Below, piece by piece: positions 54,421 through 64,000 of a stretch of DNA of 64,000 bases. Both the position numbers and the translations under genes were made by a program. The DNA lies in the NCBI GenBank assembly GCA_024291935.2, contig CM044322.1, positions 25,233,405-25,297,404 of the forward strand. Direction: 5' to 3'. Origin of the DNA: Okapia johnstoni (taxonomy: Eukaryota; Chordata; Mammalia; Artiodactyla; Giraffidae). Within the stretch, counting starts at the first letter, position 1, and every line of letters begins with the position of its first letter. The notes beneath the pieces were generated by a model that saw nothing but the letters and a program-made list of their open reading frames with translations, had not been told where the DNA came from and ran no database searches.

Positions 54421-54734
54421 GATTCAGAGGCTCTACTGGGTTAAAGTCAGCTCTTGCCCTCTTGACTACAGCCCTTCATTGTGTCCGAATCCATTCCCTC
54501 ACTAATTTGAAGGAGTGTTGCGCATGCTGTGTGGAACTTTTCCAGCGTGGGAGAAGACTGTGTCAGTGTTCTGTTTCCACTTGTCAAGCCCAAATAAAGT
54601 GTGATTTATCTTCACCCAGAGTTGTCACAGCTGGGTGTGTGGGTGCCAAGCACTGTTGCCAAGACTACATGGAAGCTACACACTGTTGGTAAGCTATGGC
54701 CACCTGAATGCTGGGCGGCGGCCAGGGTAATGAT
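54421..54734. other. Unassigned sequence
   Basis: Nothing recognised. Confidence 0.5.
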
Positions 54735-54890
54735 CACAGTAATGATGGCTGACATCTATTGAGCATGTATGACCCTGGCAGAAATCAAAATTCTGTTTGT
54801 GAATCAGCTCATTTAGTCCTGCGACATTCCTGTGATCCCATTATTATCCCCATTTGACAGATGAGGAAACTGAGGCTCAGAGAAGTTGTT
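54735..54890 (-). mobile_element. MIR SINE, reversed
   Basis: 'gctgacatctattgagcatg', 'cagctcatttagtcctgcga', 'cccatttgacagatgaggaa', 'actgaggctcagagaagttg'. The clearest MIR in the window. Confidence 0.85.
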
Positions 54891-54930
54891 AGCACTTACC
54901 ACTGGCTAACATGTAGTTGTTTCATATTTT

Positions 54931-55118
54931 TTTAAAAAAAGTTTTGTTTTGTTTGTTTTTAAAGTCTGTATTGAATTTGTTACCATATTGTTTCTGTTTT
55001 ATGTTTTGTGTTTTGGGTCCCAAGGTAGGTGGGATCTTAGCTCCCCGACCAGGGATCTAACTCACACTCCCTGCATTTGAAGGAGAAGTCTTAACCACTG
55101 GACCACCAGGAAAGTCCT
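54931..55118 (-). mobile_element. CHR-type short tRNA SINE
   Basis: Reversed copy: 'aaagtctgtattgaatttgt', 'cttagctccccgaccaggga', head 'aaccactggaccaccaggaa'. Left end is rich in T and G ('gttttgtttgtttttaa'). Confidence 0.85.
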
Positions 55119-55143
55119 ACTTGTCTTCCTCTCTCCCTCTAGA

Positions 55144-55364
55144 GGGGCTTCCCAAGTGGCTGAGTGGTAAAGAATCTGCCTGCCATTGCAGGAAATGTGG
55201 GAGATATGGGGTCGATCCCTGGGTCAGGAAGATCCCCTGGGGGAGGAAATGGCAACCCACTTCAGTATTCTTGCTTGGAAAATTCCACGGACAGAGGAGC
55301 CTGGTGGGCTGTGCTCCATGGGGTTGCAAAGAGTTGGAGGTGACTGAGAACGCACATGCACTCA
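55144..55364 (+). mobile_element. Bov-tA SINE
   Basis: Sense copy: 'ggggcttcccaagtggctga', 'caggaaatgtgggagatatg', tail 'ggtgactgagaacgcacatg'. A perfect 11-bp duplication, ctccctctaga, lies at 55133-55143 and 55365-55375. Confidence 0.93.
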
Positions 55365-55500
55365 CTCCCTCTAGAAGGTAAGCTCTGCAAGGGCAGAGTT
55401 TGGGGCTTGTTTTTGATTTGTTCATTCTTGTACCCCCATTGCCTAGAAAGTTGCTTGGGACATAGTAGGTGGTCCATAAATAGTGTGGAATGAAGGGAGT

Positions 55501-56570
55501 CATGCAGAACAGAGCCTAGAGAGAAGCCAGCTCACCAGCTGAGTTGGATTGTCCTCCAGAAGCTCCAGGTTTTACTTTGATCTCTAGCCAGTTGGTTCAA
55601 CTGACCTGTTGTTCCTGAGCATCTAGAGGTAGGAAGATGGATGCTGCCTGTAGCTGCCTGTGCCTGGAATAGTTGTGACTTTCCAAGCACTGTCTGTGGC
55701 CAAGTTCAGTGCCTGGCACTCAGAAGGCACAAACTCTCTGCATGAATGAACAAATTAATAATTCCAATGGTGGGAAACTCTGTGGAGTGGAAACATACCA
55801 GAATCAGACTGGAATGGAAATAGAGGGCAGATAGCTCCTCCCTAGAAGAACATGGTTATGTATCCCCTGAGTACTTCCCATATCAACATGGCCTTAGGTC
55901 TCCAGGAACTTTTTGTCCACACAAGCATGCCACTCAGTTATGGTAAATTTCATGCAAGTAACTGTGCAAAGTAGTAAGGAAGTTACAATCAAGGCAAGGA
56001 AGTGAGACTATCGAGGAAGGAGCATTCCTTTTGCCATAAAAACTCTTAAGAAACAAAAACCCCTTTTCTTAGGAAACTTTCCCATCTTGCCTACCCTCTT
56101 CCTCTTTCCTCCCAGGCATCTCTGTTCTTCCCTTCATCAGCCCTGGACCAAGCTGCCACAACTTCAGATGCACATTTTCCTAGCAGAGTTTCAATCTCTT
56201 TTCTCCCTCACTCATTTAGATCATAAGTATTTTCTTACCTTTTAGTTGATTTTGACTGATTATCAATAGCACTGCAAAAAGAAACACTAATAAAAATTCT
56301 CCAAACAAAACAAAATGAGCTTGCTTAACCCCTATACTGACATTTGTGTTTGCAAGACTTTTAACAACAAAATAGGGTGTGTAATTGGGAAGAGTCTACT
56401 TCATCACACAGATGAATGCCTCACAGAAAGATTTTCCCTGAGGTTTAATGAGAAGACTCATTTCCACAGGTAAGTCGAGTTTGGAGCAGTTTACCCAGGT
56501 TATTATCGTAGGAAAGAAATTCTACCTGTGGAGGAGATTAGAGCAACAAATCTCCCTCCTTTTGTTCCAT
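55501..56570. other. Unassigned, with a small L2-like piece
   Basis: 55690-55755 ('ttcagtgcctggcactcaga') resembles an L2 tail. The rest is unrecognised. Confidence 0.45.
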
Positions 56571-56720
<150 letters not shown>

Positions 56721-56759
56721 GATGATCTCTCATTCCAACACTAATATCTTTAAATATCT

Positions 56760-57172
56760 CACATGCCTGTGAGAGTCCGACCATAAAGAAGGCTGAGTGC
56801 TGAAGAACTGATGTTTTTGAATTGTGGTGTTGGAGAAGACTTTTGAGAGCCCATTGGATTGCAAGATCAAATCAGTTAATCCTAAAGGAAATCAACCCTG
56901 AATGTTCATTGGAAGGATTGATGCTGAAGCTCCAATACCTTGGCCACCTGATAGCAAAAAGCCCACTCATTGGAAAAGACCCTGATGCTAGGAAAGATCG
57001 AAGGCAGGAGGAGAAGGGGCGACAGAGGATGAGATAGTTAGATAGCATCACCGACTCAATGGACATGAATTTGAGCAAACTCTGGGAGATAGTGAAGGAC
57101 AGGGAGGCCTGGAATGTTATAGTCCATGGGGTCAAAAAGAGTTGGACACAATTTAGCGACTAAACAAGAACA
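56760..57172 (+). mobile_element. BovB 3' end
   Basis: Sense BovB: 'gctgagtgctgaagaactga', 'gtggtgttggagaagacttt', 'gaatgttcattggaaggatt', tail 'gagttggacacaatttagcg'. 5'-truncated just after the compound microsatellite. Confidence 0.92.
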
Positions 57173-57337
57173 AAATGATGCATAATCTTGCAACAGAGGT
57201 GAGTGGAGGGATTCTGATTTGATGCAAGTGGGGCGATTCCTCTGAATCAGAACAAGACAAAAACTTTTTCATGTGTCTGATCTGGCTGTACTACTGGCTT
57301 TTATTCCCATTTTAAAAAATTTTTTGCCTATCTTAGG
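57173..57337. other. Unassigned sequence
   Basis: Nothing recognised. Confidence 0.5.
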
Positions 57338-57408
57338 GAAGCCTGGCGTGCTGCAGTCCACGGGATTGCAAAGAGTCATGCACAACTGAGTGACTGAACT
57401 GAACTCAT
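57338..57408 (+). mobile_element. BovB 3' tail
   Basis: 'ggaagcctggcgtgctgcag', 'gagtcatgcacaactgagtg', 'actgaactgaactc'. Only the last 70 bases. Confidence 0.85.
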
Positions 57409-57869
57409 CTTCCATGTGGAGTTTGTTTCAATAGCTTATGGCCCAACACACAGTGGCTGATTTGATGTTCTGATGTGATGATATTTGCATCTAGGCAAAA
57501 CTTACTGACAAGGAAAATAAAGACCATAAAGACAAATTATTAATCTCTAAATGTAAACTTGAGGCTCTTATCCTTTTGGGCAATACTACAGAACTAACAA
57601 TAGTGACTATAATTTGATAGTCATGATAATTTATGCATATGTGACATTTTAAGTTTGAAAAGCACTTTCTCATATATAGAATTAATTAGTGCTGACCCAC
57701 AAAAGGCCAAGAAAAACTTCATTCTTACTTGCAGACTTATTGCTTATGAATGACTTGTTTTATTTAACATGTTTTAAAAATCTATATTGGATGCTTGAAA
57801 AATATCATACACCCCCAAACAGTTTATTATTTGCCACGTTTCAGATGTGTTGGTGTAATTAGAACCACT
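57409..57869. other. Unassigned AT-rich sequence
   Basis: Nothing recognised. Confidence 0.5.
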
Positions 57870-58842
57870 CCTCCTTTGACTGTGTGGATCACAACAAATT
57901 GTGGAAAATTCTTAAAAAGATGAGAATACCAGATCACCTTTCTTGTCTCCTGAGAAACATGCATGCAGGTCAAGAAGCAATAGTTAGAACTGTACATAGA
58001 ACAATTGGTTCAAAATTGGGAAAGGAGTGTGATGACTGTATATTGTCACTCTGCTTATTTAACTTATGCAGAATACATCATGTGAAATGCCAGGTTGGAT
58101 GCATCACAAACTGGAATCAAGATTTTCAGGAGAAATATCAACAACCTCAGATATGCACATGATACCACTCTAATGGCAGAAAATGAAGAGGAACCAAAGA
58201 GTTTGTTGATGAGGGTGAAAGAGGAGACTGAAAAAGCTGGCTTGAAACTCAACATTCAGAAAACTAAGATCATGGTATCTGGTCCTATCACTTCATGGCA
58301 AATAGAAGAGGGAAAAGTGGAAGCTGTGCCAAACCTCAACAGTATATTAAAAAACAGAGATGCCACTTTGCCAAAAAAGTCCATATAGTCAAAGTTATAG
58401 TTTTTCCAGTAGTCATGTAAGGATGTGAGAGTTGAACCATAAAGAAGACTGAGCACGAAAGAATTGGTGCTTTTGAATTGTGGTGCTGGAGAAGACTCTT
58501 GAGAGTCCCTTGGACTTCAAGGAGATCAAACCAGTCATTCCTAAAGGAAATTAATCCTGAATATTTATTGGAAGGACTGGTGCTTAAGCTGAAGCTCCAA
58601 TACTTTGACCACCTGATTTGAAGAACTGACTCATCAGAAAAGACCATGCTGCTGGGAAAGATTGAGGGAAAGAGGAGCAGGCGACAACAGAGAATGAGAT
58701 GGTTGGATAGGATCACCGACTCAGTGAACTAGAAGTTGCGCACACTCCAGAAGATAATGGGGGACAGAGGAGCCTGGTGTGCTACATACAGTCCATGGCA
58801 TCGCAAAGAGTTGGACACGACTTAGCAACTGAACAACAACTC
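57870..58842 (+). mobile_element. BovB, 5'-truncated, decayed
   Basis: Sense BovB from inside RT ('actgtgtggatcacaacaaa') to the tail ('cgacttagcaactgaacaac'). The catalytic box reads Y-A-H-D (tat gca cat gat) instead of Y-A-D-D. About 120 bases are missing around 58315 between the 'tcatggcaaatag' block and 'aacagtatattaaaaaacag'. Confidence 0.92.
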
Positions 58843-59470
58843 CTGATAATGGCTGCCTGTTGTTTTGATAATATTAGGGTCTGTGCCTCTGTGTGTCTGT
58901 TTTGGCCAGAAGGGTGGAATATATCAACAAAAGAAAATCCCAGTTGATTGGATCTGATAGTTCTGTTCTTCTCTTATCTGAAATCTACTGCTTACCATAA
59001 GGGTTGAGTATGTAACCAAGTAGAGAAAACCATCAAGCCTGTTACAGTCAGTGGCTTAGTGTGTCAGGGAATAGTGGTTGCTCCTAGACCTTTAGATGAC
59101 AGGGTGAGGCCTTGGTGGGGGGTGTACTATGGCTGTATTATACATCCCTGTCGGATTAGGATGCAGCTCAGGGTTTTGACTGGTGACCTGTAGCCAAAGG
59201 CAAGAGAAGAATGACCAGAACTTGCCTTGTTGTGGGGCCCTTTAGAAGCACCTCATTGGATTAGAGTATATACTCGGTATATACTAATTGCAAGCAGAGC
59301 TCAAAAGAAAGGTATTTGTTCACGTAAATAGAAGTCTGTGAACAGACCAAGTGGTTTTCTTGGACTTGCCAACACCTTTAGGACTTGGTTTCTCCCCAGT
59401 CTCAGCTCTGCCCTGCTCCATGCTGCCTTCATCTTCATCTTCAAGCAGGTTCTCCGTAGAGGAGAACATG
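58843..59470. other. Unassigned sequence
   Basis: No family or gene recognised. Confidence 0.5.
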
Positions 59471-59691
59471 GTAACACCCTTATAGACAGGAAACCCCAGC
59501 AGAAAGAGGACTCATAGTAACACCCTTATAGACAGCAACCCCTGCAGAAAGAGGACTCATAGTAACACCCTTATAGACAGCAACCCCAGCAGAAAGAGGA
59601 CTCATAGTAACACCCTTATAGACAGCAACCCCAGCAGAAAGAGGACTCATAGTAACACCCTTATAGACAGCAACCCCAGCAGAAAGAGGAC
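59471..59691. repeat. 45-bp minisatellite, about five units
   Basis: Unit starts gtaacacccttatagacagc and ends agaaagaggactcata. Units: 59471-59516 (46 bp, one extra base), 59517-59561, 59562-59606, 59607-59651 and 59652-59691 (partial). Units 3 and 4 look identical; unit 2 differs at one base. Confidence 0.97.
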
Positions 59692-59907
59692 TTCTAACAA
59701 AACCCAGATTTAAGGTTTGCTGATTTACTTAGATTATGGGTCCATATTTGAATATGAGCCCAGGAGGACAGAATGCCCCCATTGACCAGGCTCGGGTCAT
59801 GTGCCCTTTCCTAAGATCTAGAGAGAATGGAGTTCCCCTTTGGGCCATATTGACTGATATCTAGGTGCTCCTCCAGAGAAAATTAAGGAGGAGGTAGGGT
59901 GGCCAAA
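59692..59907. other. Unassigned sequence
   Basis: Nothing recognised. Confidence 0.5.
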
Positions 59908-60128
59908 GGGGCTTCCCCAGTGGCTTAGTGGTAAAAGAATCCACCTGCAGTGCAGGAGCTGCAGGAGATGTGGGTTTGATCCCTGGCTTGGGAAAGTCCC
60001 CTGGAGGAGGGCATGGCAACCCACTCCAATATTCTTGCCTGGAGAATCCCATGGACAGAGGAGTCTGGTGGGCTAGAGTTCATAGGGTCACAAAGAGTCA
60101 GACACGACTGAAGCAACTTAGCATGCAA
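59908..60128 (+). mobile_element. Bov-tA SINE
   Basis: Sense copy: 'gggcttccccagtggcttag', doubled 'gcaggagctgcaggagatgt', tail 'gacacgactgaagcaactta'. Low divergence. Confidence 0.93.
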
Positions 60129-60363
60129 GCAGGGTTACCAAAGGGAAGAAAGAATGATCACTGGGCTTCAGAAACAACAGAGGACTTCTCCATGGGTCCA
60201 CTAGATCTTTGGGTCTGATTTTGCAGTGAGTTTCACACAGCCTGTGGCTGTTCTTTTCCCTTCTTCTATCTCTGAGACATTATTATGTTGAAATATTTAT
60301 TGGCCATTGGGGTAGGCTCAAAGGTGAATAAAAGCACAAGACTTTCCCACCCAGAGCTCACAG

Positions 60364-60365
<2 letters not shown>
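60129..60365. other. Unassigned, L2-like near its end
   Basis: 60300-60365 ('ggtgaataaaagcacaagac') weakly resembles reversed L2. The rest is unrecognised. Confidence 0.35.

Positions 60366-60425
<60 letters not shown>
60366..60425. repeat. (AC)n microsatellite
   Basis: About 29 uninterrupted AC units, a good candidate for a polymorphic marker. Confidence 0.97.
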
Positions 60426-60428
<3 letters not shown>

Positions 60429-61345
60429 TCAATTTTGGCGCCTGTGATAAACTGTATGATCCAGCCATGTACCAAGAATACAAATGGCAATGCAAATGAG
60501 GAAACCATCATTGTTCTTAGGAAAGTTAAGCAGAGACATTCAAACCAGGTCTTGAAGACTATACACAGCACATCTGGGGATATTTGTGACCAGTCTTCTG
60601 ACCATTCTCCCTTCTTCAAATATCAAGTCATCTTACCCCTAAGCTTCTATAGACACACCTCAGCCAAGGTTCCCTCTCCTCCACCATGACCACCATGACT
60701 TTATCCAGCATGACCTCCTCCAGCCAACAGGTGGTGCCAAGAACATATCCACCATGCAGTAGTTGAGAACTCTTCTTCAGAGCTTTTCATCTGCATGGAC
60801 TACTGAGCAGGTGAATGTGGTTTCCACTCTGGTTGGTCCCATGGTGCCAAGTTTCCCTACTCTTGATTAGAAGCTATTTCCCAGAGTCTTCTAGTTTAAC
60901 TCTTTTTCTGCTGCCATGAAATCTCTTCTTCATGTTATTCTAATTAGCAGGACAGGGACAAGGGCAGAGGGTTATGTCCCAAAGTTGTCCACACCCATCT
61001 CTTTCTCTGGGCTATACACCAACTTGGGCAGGAGCTCCTGGGAATATCTCAGGCTGGCTCTCCACTCCCTTCCTCCCCATCTCATCTCACCTCATTACCA
61101 GACCTGCAGACAGAGCATGTTTTCACACTTGGATAGGCTGAACAGACAGTATCATTTCTTTGTAAAATGGTTGAGGACTCCAGACCCTGTAAAACTGCTA
61201 TAAAACTAAATGTGTCAAGGTAACTAGCAAACTGTTGTGTGAAATTTAGCAGTGAAGTCTGGATATACTATGCTGGATATCCACAGTGAAGGTCCAGTTT
61301 ATTTCTTAGAACAGCTCAGGAAAAGCAAGATAATTCAGCTTCCTG
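60426..61345. other. Unassigned sequence
   Basis: No family or gene recognised over about 900 bases. Confidence 0.5.
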
Positions 61346-61500
61346 TACTGTGTCGTTGTTTAGTTGCTAAGTTATGTCAGACTCTCTGTGACCCCATGGA
61401 CTGCAGCATGCTAGGCTTCCCTGTCCTTCACTGTCTCTCAGATTTGCTCAGATTCATGTCCATTGAGTCAGTGGTGCTATCTATCCATTTCATCATGTAC
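61346..61500 (-). mobile_element. BovB 3' end, short
   Basis: 'cgttgtttagttgctaagtt', 'ccatggactgcagcatgcta', 'gtccattgagtcagtggtgc', stopping near 'ctatccatttcatcatgta'. Confidence 0.88.
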
Positions 61501-61934
61501 CTATCCTTCCTTAAATTTCGGTTTTAATTAACTGAGTCAGCAGAACCATTCAAAATCTGATTTACAGGAGAGTTTTTCCTCTGTGAGTATACATGATTTT
61601 GCAGTATCTGGGTGGAAAGTAAAAAAATGTAGACCACTGTCTGGAATCCAAAAACAGTAGGCTCTTGTAAGAATACTGATGATTGGCAGAACTTGTCACT
61701 TTTCCTTTAGGTGTCTGAGACTTCAGAACCTGAGGGGCAAACATGTAGGCTTCTTTTTATATTCTGTAAGTCACAAATCCTTCTGTGGCTGCAACTCTGA
61801 GAGAAGGATGTTCATTTTACTGCTTCTTCTAGTTAAGCAAAGTGGTGACTTGGCTATTTTAATTCTCTTTTATGAGCCTGGTTTCCTACCATTTTTTTTT
61901 TCTTTTTAAGTATACATGTCCTTGAGTAGTGTTT
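61501..61934. other. Unassigned sequence
   Basis: Nothing recognised. Confidence 0.5.
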
Positions 61935-62400
61935 CTTAATCTTAACTCTGTTGATCTTTTGAGCTATACAATTCCTGGTTAGGCAGAGGTGGGAAGAGGG
62001 GATGTCCTGTTCACTGAAGGATATTCAGCATCATCCTACTATACCCACTGGGGTTCCCAGGTGGCTCAGTGGTAAAGAACCTGCCTGCCAATGCAGGAGA
62101 GGCGGTTTCGATCCCTGCATCAGGAAGAGCCCCTGGAAAAGGAAATGGCAACTTACTCCAGTATTCTTTGCATGGGAAATCCCATGGACACAGGTGCTTG
62201 GCAGGCTCTAGTCCACGGGGTTGCAGAGAGTTGAACATGACTTAGTGATTAAACAACAACAAAACCAACTGTACCCACTAGATGCCAGTCTCCCCACCAA
62301 TTCTGACAACCCAGAATGTCTCCAAATATTGCCAAATGTCCCCTTTGGGGGGGGGGATGGGCAAAAAATCATTCTGAGTGGAGAATGTGGACCGTGGATC
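61935..62400 (-). mobile_element. MER5A-like hAT element split by Bov-tA
   Basis: Left part 61935-62049 ('agtgtttcttaatcttaact', 'gatattcagcatcatcctac') and right part 62268-62400 ('acccactagatgccagtctc', 'attgccaaatgtcccctttg') are one reversed non-coding hAT element. A run of nine or so Gs is at 62347-62356. Confidence 0.75.
62050..62267 (+). mobile_element. Bov-tA SINE
   Basis: Sense copy: 'gttcccaggtggctcagtgg', 'gaggcggtttcgatccctgc', tail 'gacttagtgattaaacaaca'. Flanked by actatacccact (62038-62049) and actgtacccact (62268-62279), a 12-bp duplication with one mismatch. Confidence 0.93.
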
Positions 62401-62528
62401 AGCAGCACTGCTTCCCCTGTGAGTGGTTAGAAATGCAGACTCTGGAATCTTCCCTTAGCATGCTGGATCACAGTCTGCACTTTAACTCAATTCCCAGGTG
62501 ATATGTATGCACACAACAGTTTGAGGAG
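62401..62528 (+). mobile_element. MER20-like hAT element
   Basis: 'agcagcactgcttcccctgt', 'gagtggttagaaatgcagac', 'aattcccaggtgatatgtat', 'gcacacaacagtttgagga'. Non-coding, cut at the right by a Bov-tA. Confidence 0.6.
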
Positions 62529-62751
62529 GCTTCCCTGGTGGCTCAGTGGGTAAAGAATCCGCATTCAATGCATTAAGAAAAAAGAAGATGCAGATTTGAC
62601 CCATGGGTTGGGAAGATCCCCTGGAGGAGGAAATGGCAACCCACTCCAGTATTCTTGCCTGGAGAATTCCATGGACAGAGGAGCCTGGTGGGCTATAGAC
62701 CATGGGGTGCAAAGAGTCAGACATGACTGAAGCGACTGAGCATGGATATAT
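62529..62751 (+). mobile_element. Bov-tA SINE with a variant head
   Basis: Sense copy. The head 'gcttccctggtggctcagtg' is normal, but the region 'cattcaatgcattaagaaaa' replaces the usual 'ctgcctgcaatgcaggagac'. Flanked by a 16-bp duplication with one mismatch (62513-62528 and 62752-62767). Confidence 0.92.
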
Positions 62752-62789
62752 ACAACAGTTGGAGGAGCTTAGTAGTTCAATGACTTACG

Positions 62790-62942
62790 GTAGTAGTTCT
62801 CAAACTTTGATGTGTATCAAAACCACCTTGGTAGCTAAGGAAGAATGCAGGCAGCGGACTTATTGAAGTAGGGGAGAAACTACTTGTATTTTTTCAGGTT
62901 TCCCAGGTGATCTGATACTGAGTTTGAGAATCATTGCCATAA
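62790..62942 (-). mobile_element. MER20-like hAT element, reversed
   Basis: 'tagtagttctcaaactttga', 'tgtgtatcaaaaccaccttg', 'ttcccaggtgatctgatact', 'gagtttgagaatcattgcc' show the two complementary ends. Confidence 0.6.
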
Positions 62943-63938
62943 AACCACAAGATCAGGAAATAAACCAGCGTCTATGCTGAGATCAGTGCCTGGATATTCT
63001 TTTAAAATTCTGGAAGGGAAAGTTTAGATGCAGTAATCGTGTTGAAGGACCAAGAAAGGTATCCTGGTGGCCAGTGTCTCATCACATCTCAAGCTTTGGA
63101 GGGGATAGACTTCACATTCTTTGGGAAAAGCCAGTTTGTTCCAAGGGCTGCATTCCAAATAGAAATTCAGGAAGTATTTGCAATCATGAGATGTAAACTG
63201 GAAATGGTTTTCTCTGGGGTTGATATTCTCCAAGAAGAAATGGGATGTGAATAAAAATGCTTTTCTTTTTTTTTGGTCAATATTCCTCAGGTGCAATGCG
63301 TTTGTCTATTCTGTGTTGGATAAGCATCACTGTCAGCAAGGCTACCCATGCTACACCTGGTAAATAGAGAGAGGATGACAATTGATTTCATATCGTGTTG
63401 AGTGATGGTGGGGGTAGGTGGGACTGCATAATAACTAGGATCTTGGCGTGTGTGTGTGGCATGAACACACATTCTTTCTAGCTATTTCTTTATATAATAT
63501 GTGGCAAAAATTGACTTTTCTTTTCCTCCAGTTCATTAAATTCAGTCATGGTGTTTATATCTAATCTGAGTGGTTTAAAATCTTTTTCAATAACTTCACC
63601 TTTGCAAATCCATTGTAAGCTTTGTCTAAATGTTAGCCCAAAGGCTGCAATTATAAGAGAACTGCAAGGACAGAATGAATGATAGAAATCTTGATTATTA
63701 AGAAGTCTTTGACCCATACAGAGTACAGGTCTTGAAAATAGAGAAGTACATTATAAAACTCTTTTATTTGAAGCAACAAACAAACAAACTATGGATTTCA
63801 AATGTCATGTGATATAGCATTTCTATATTATTGTATTTGTAACTGAAAAGCAAAGACCTCAGCACTCCTTACTGGTAGTGTAAACACAGAACTGTTCTCT
63901 TTACATCTCTCAAGATTGTACTATTCCAATCTTGAAAG
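62943..63938. other. Unassigned sequence
   Basis: About 1 kb with no recognised family. Opposed short frames at 63024-63296 are not convincing. Confidence 0.5.
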
Positions 63939-64000
63939 TAAAAGTGTTAGTCACTCAGTGGTGTCTGACTCTTTGTGACCCCATGGACTGCAGCCCATCA
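63939..64000 (-). mobile_element. Bov-tA or BovB tail cut by the window edge
   Basis: 'gtgttagtcactcagtggtg' and 'ccccatggactgcagcccat' start a reversed Bov-A-type sequence. Bov-tA is the likelier reading because of the 'cagcccatca' wording; the rest lies outside. Confidence 0.8.

Larger units (their letters stand above)
54891..55500 (+). mobile_element. L2 3' end split by two SINEs
   Basis: Pieces 54891-54930 ('gcacttaccactggctaaca'), 55119-55143 ('cttgtcttcctctctccctc') and 55365-55500 ('aggtaagctctgcaagggca', 'tgcctagaaagttgcttggg', 'catagtaggtggtccataaa') line up as one sense L2 tail. Confidence 0.7.

Noticed and set aside
59471..59691. Tandem array considered as a CRISPR array
   Set aside because: The units are contiguous and identical with no distinct spacers; it is a minisatellite.

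Overview
The window is ruminant nuclear DNA, probably from cattle, buffalo, sheep or goat. The evidence is the repeat content: about twenty Bov-tA/BOV-A2 SINEs, about 12 kb of BovB (RTE-type LINE) in some sixteen pieces, CHR-type tRNA SINEs, ruminant-style L1 3' ends and short palindromic mariner elements. Older mammalian repeats (MIR, L2, old L1, an MLT1 LTR, MER5A-like and MER20-like hAT elements) lie beneath them. The species cannot be fixed from sequence alone.

I found no host protein-coding gene, rRNA, tRNA gene, CRISPR array or bacterial-type operon. Almost every longer reading frame is either a decayed BovB or L1 reverse-transcriptase frame, or an accident of a repeat. The window looks intergenic or deep-intronic. 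Two places might hide something else: a 107-codon frame on the minus strand at 5673-5996, and a poly(T)-headed segment at 20877-21320 that may be the 3' end of a minus-strand retrocopy. Neither is demonstrated.

Layout. 1-8.4 kb: old MIR/L2 debris, an MLT1 LTR split by two SINEs, and a degraded L1/HAL1-like body carrying a BOV-A2. 8.4-14.0 kb: the BovB core, with a minus-strand copy abutting a near-complete plus-strand copy, followed by a second 5' segment. 14.0-20 kb: a minus-strand L1 carrying a Bov-tA and a CHR SINE, then L2, MIR and a mariner. 20-34 kb: mixed old repeats, several Bov-tA, a tail-to-tail BovB pair and a BOV-A2 inside a BovB tail. 34-40.5 kb: one old L1 broken by a younger L1 (itself carrying a mariner) and three BovB pieces. 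41-48.5 kb: a MIR split by an LTR-like repeat that is split by a SINE, an L1 3' end with a compound mariner hairpin, and a BovB with the best-preserved RT frame. 48.5-64 kb: sparse L1 ends, split MIR and L2 copies, a long (CT)n(AC)n tract, BovB 3' pieces, a 45-bp minisatellite, an (AC)n tract and a hAT cluster.

The elements do not cooperate as a pathway. What the window records is an order of insertion: MIR, L2 and hAT first, then old L1 and LTR elements, then CHR SINEs, BovB and L1 3' ends, and last Bov-tA, BOV-A2 and mariner. Target-site duplications can be read directly for many of the youngest insertions. Repeat family names come from recognition of the sequences, not from a database search, and boundaries without a stated duplication are accurate to roughly 10-30 bases.
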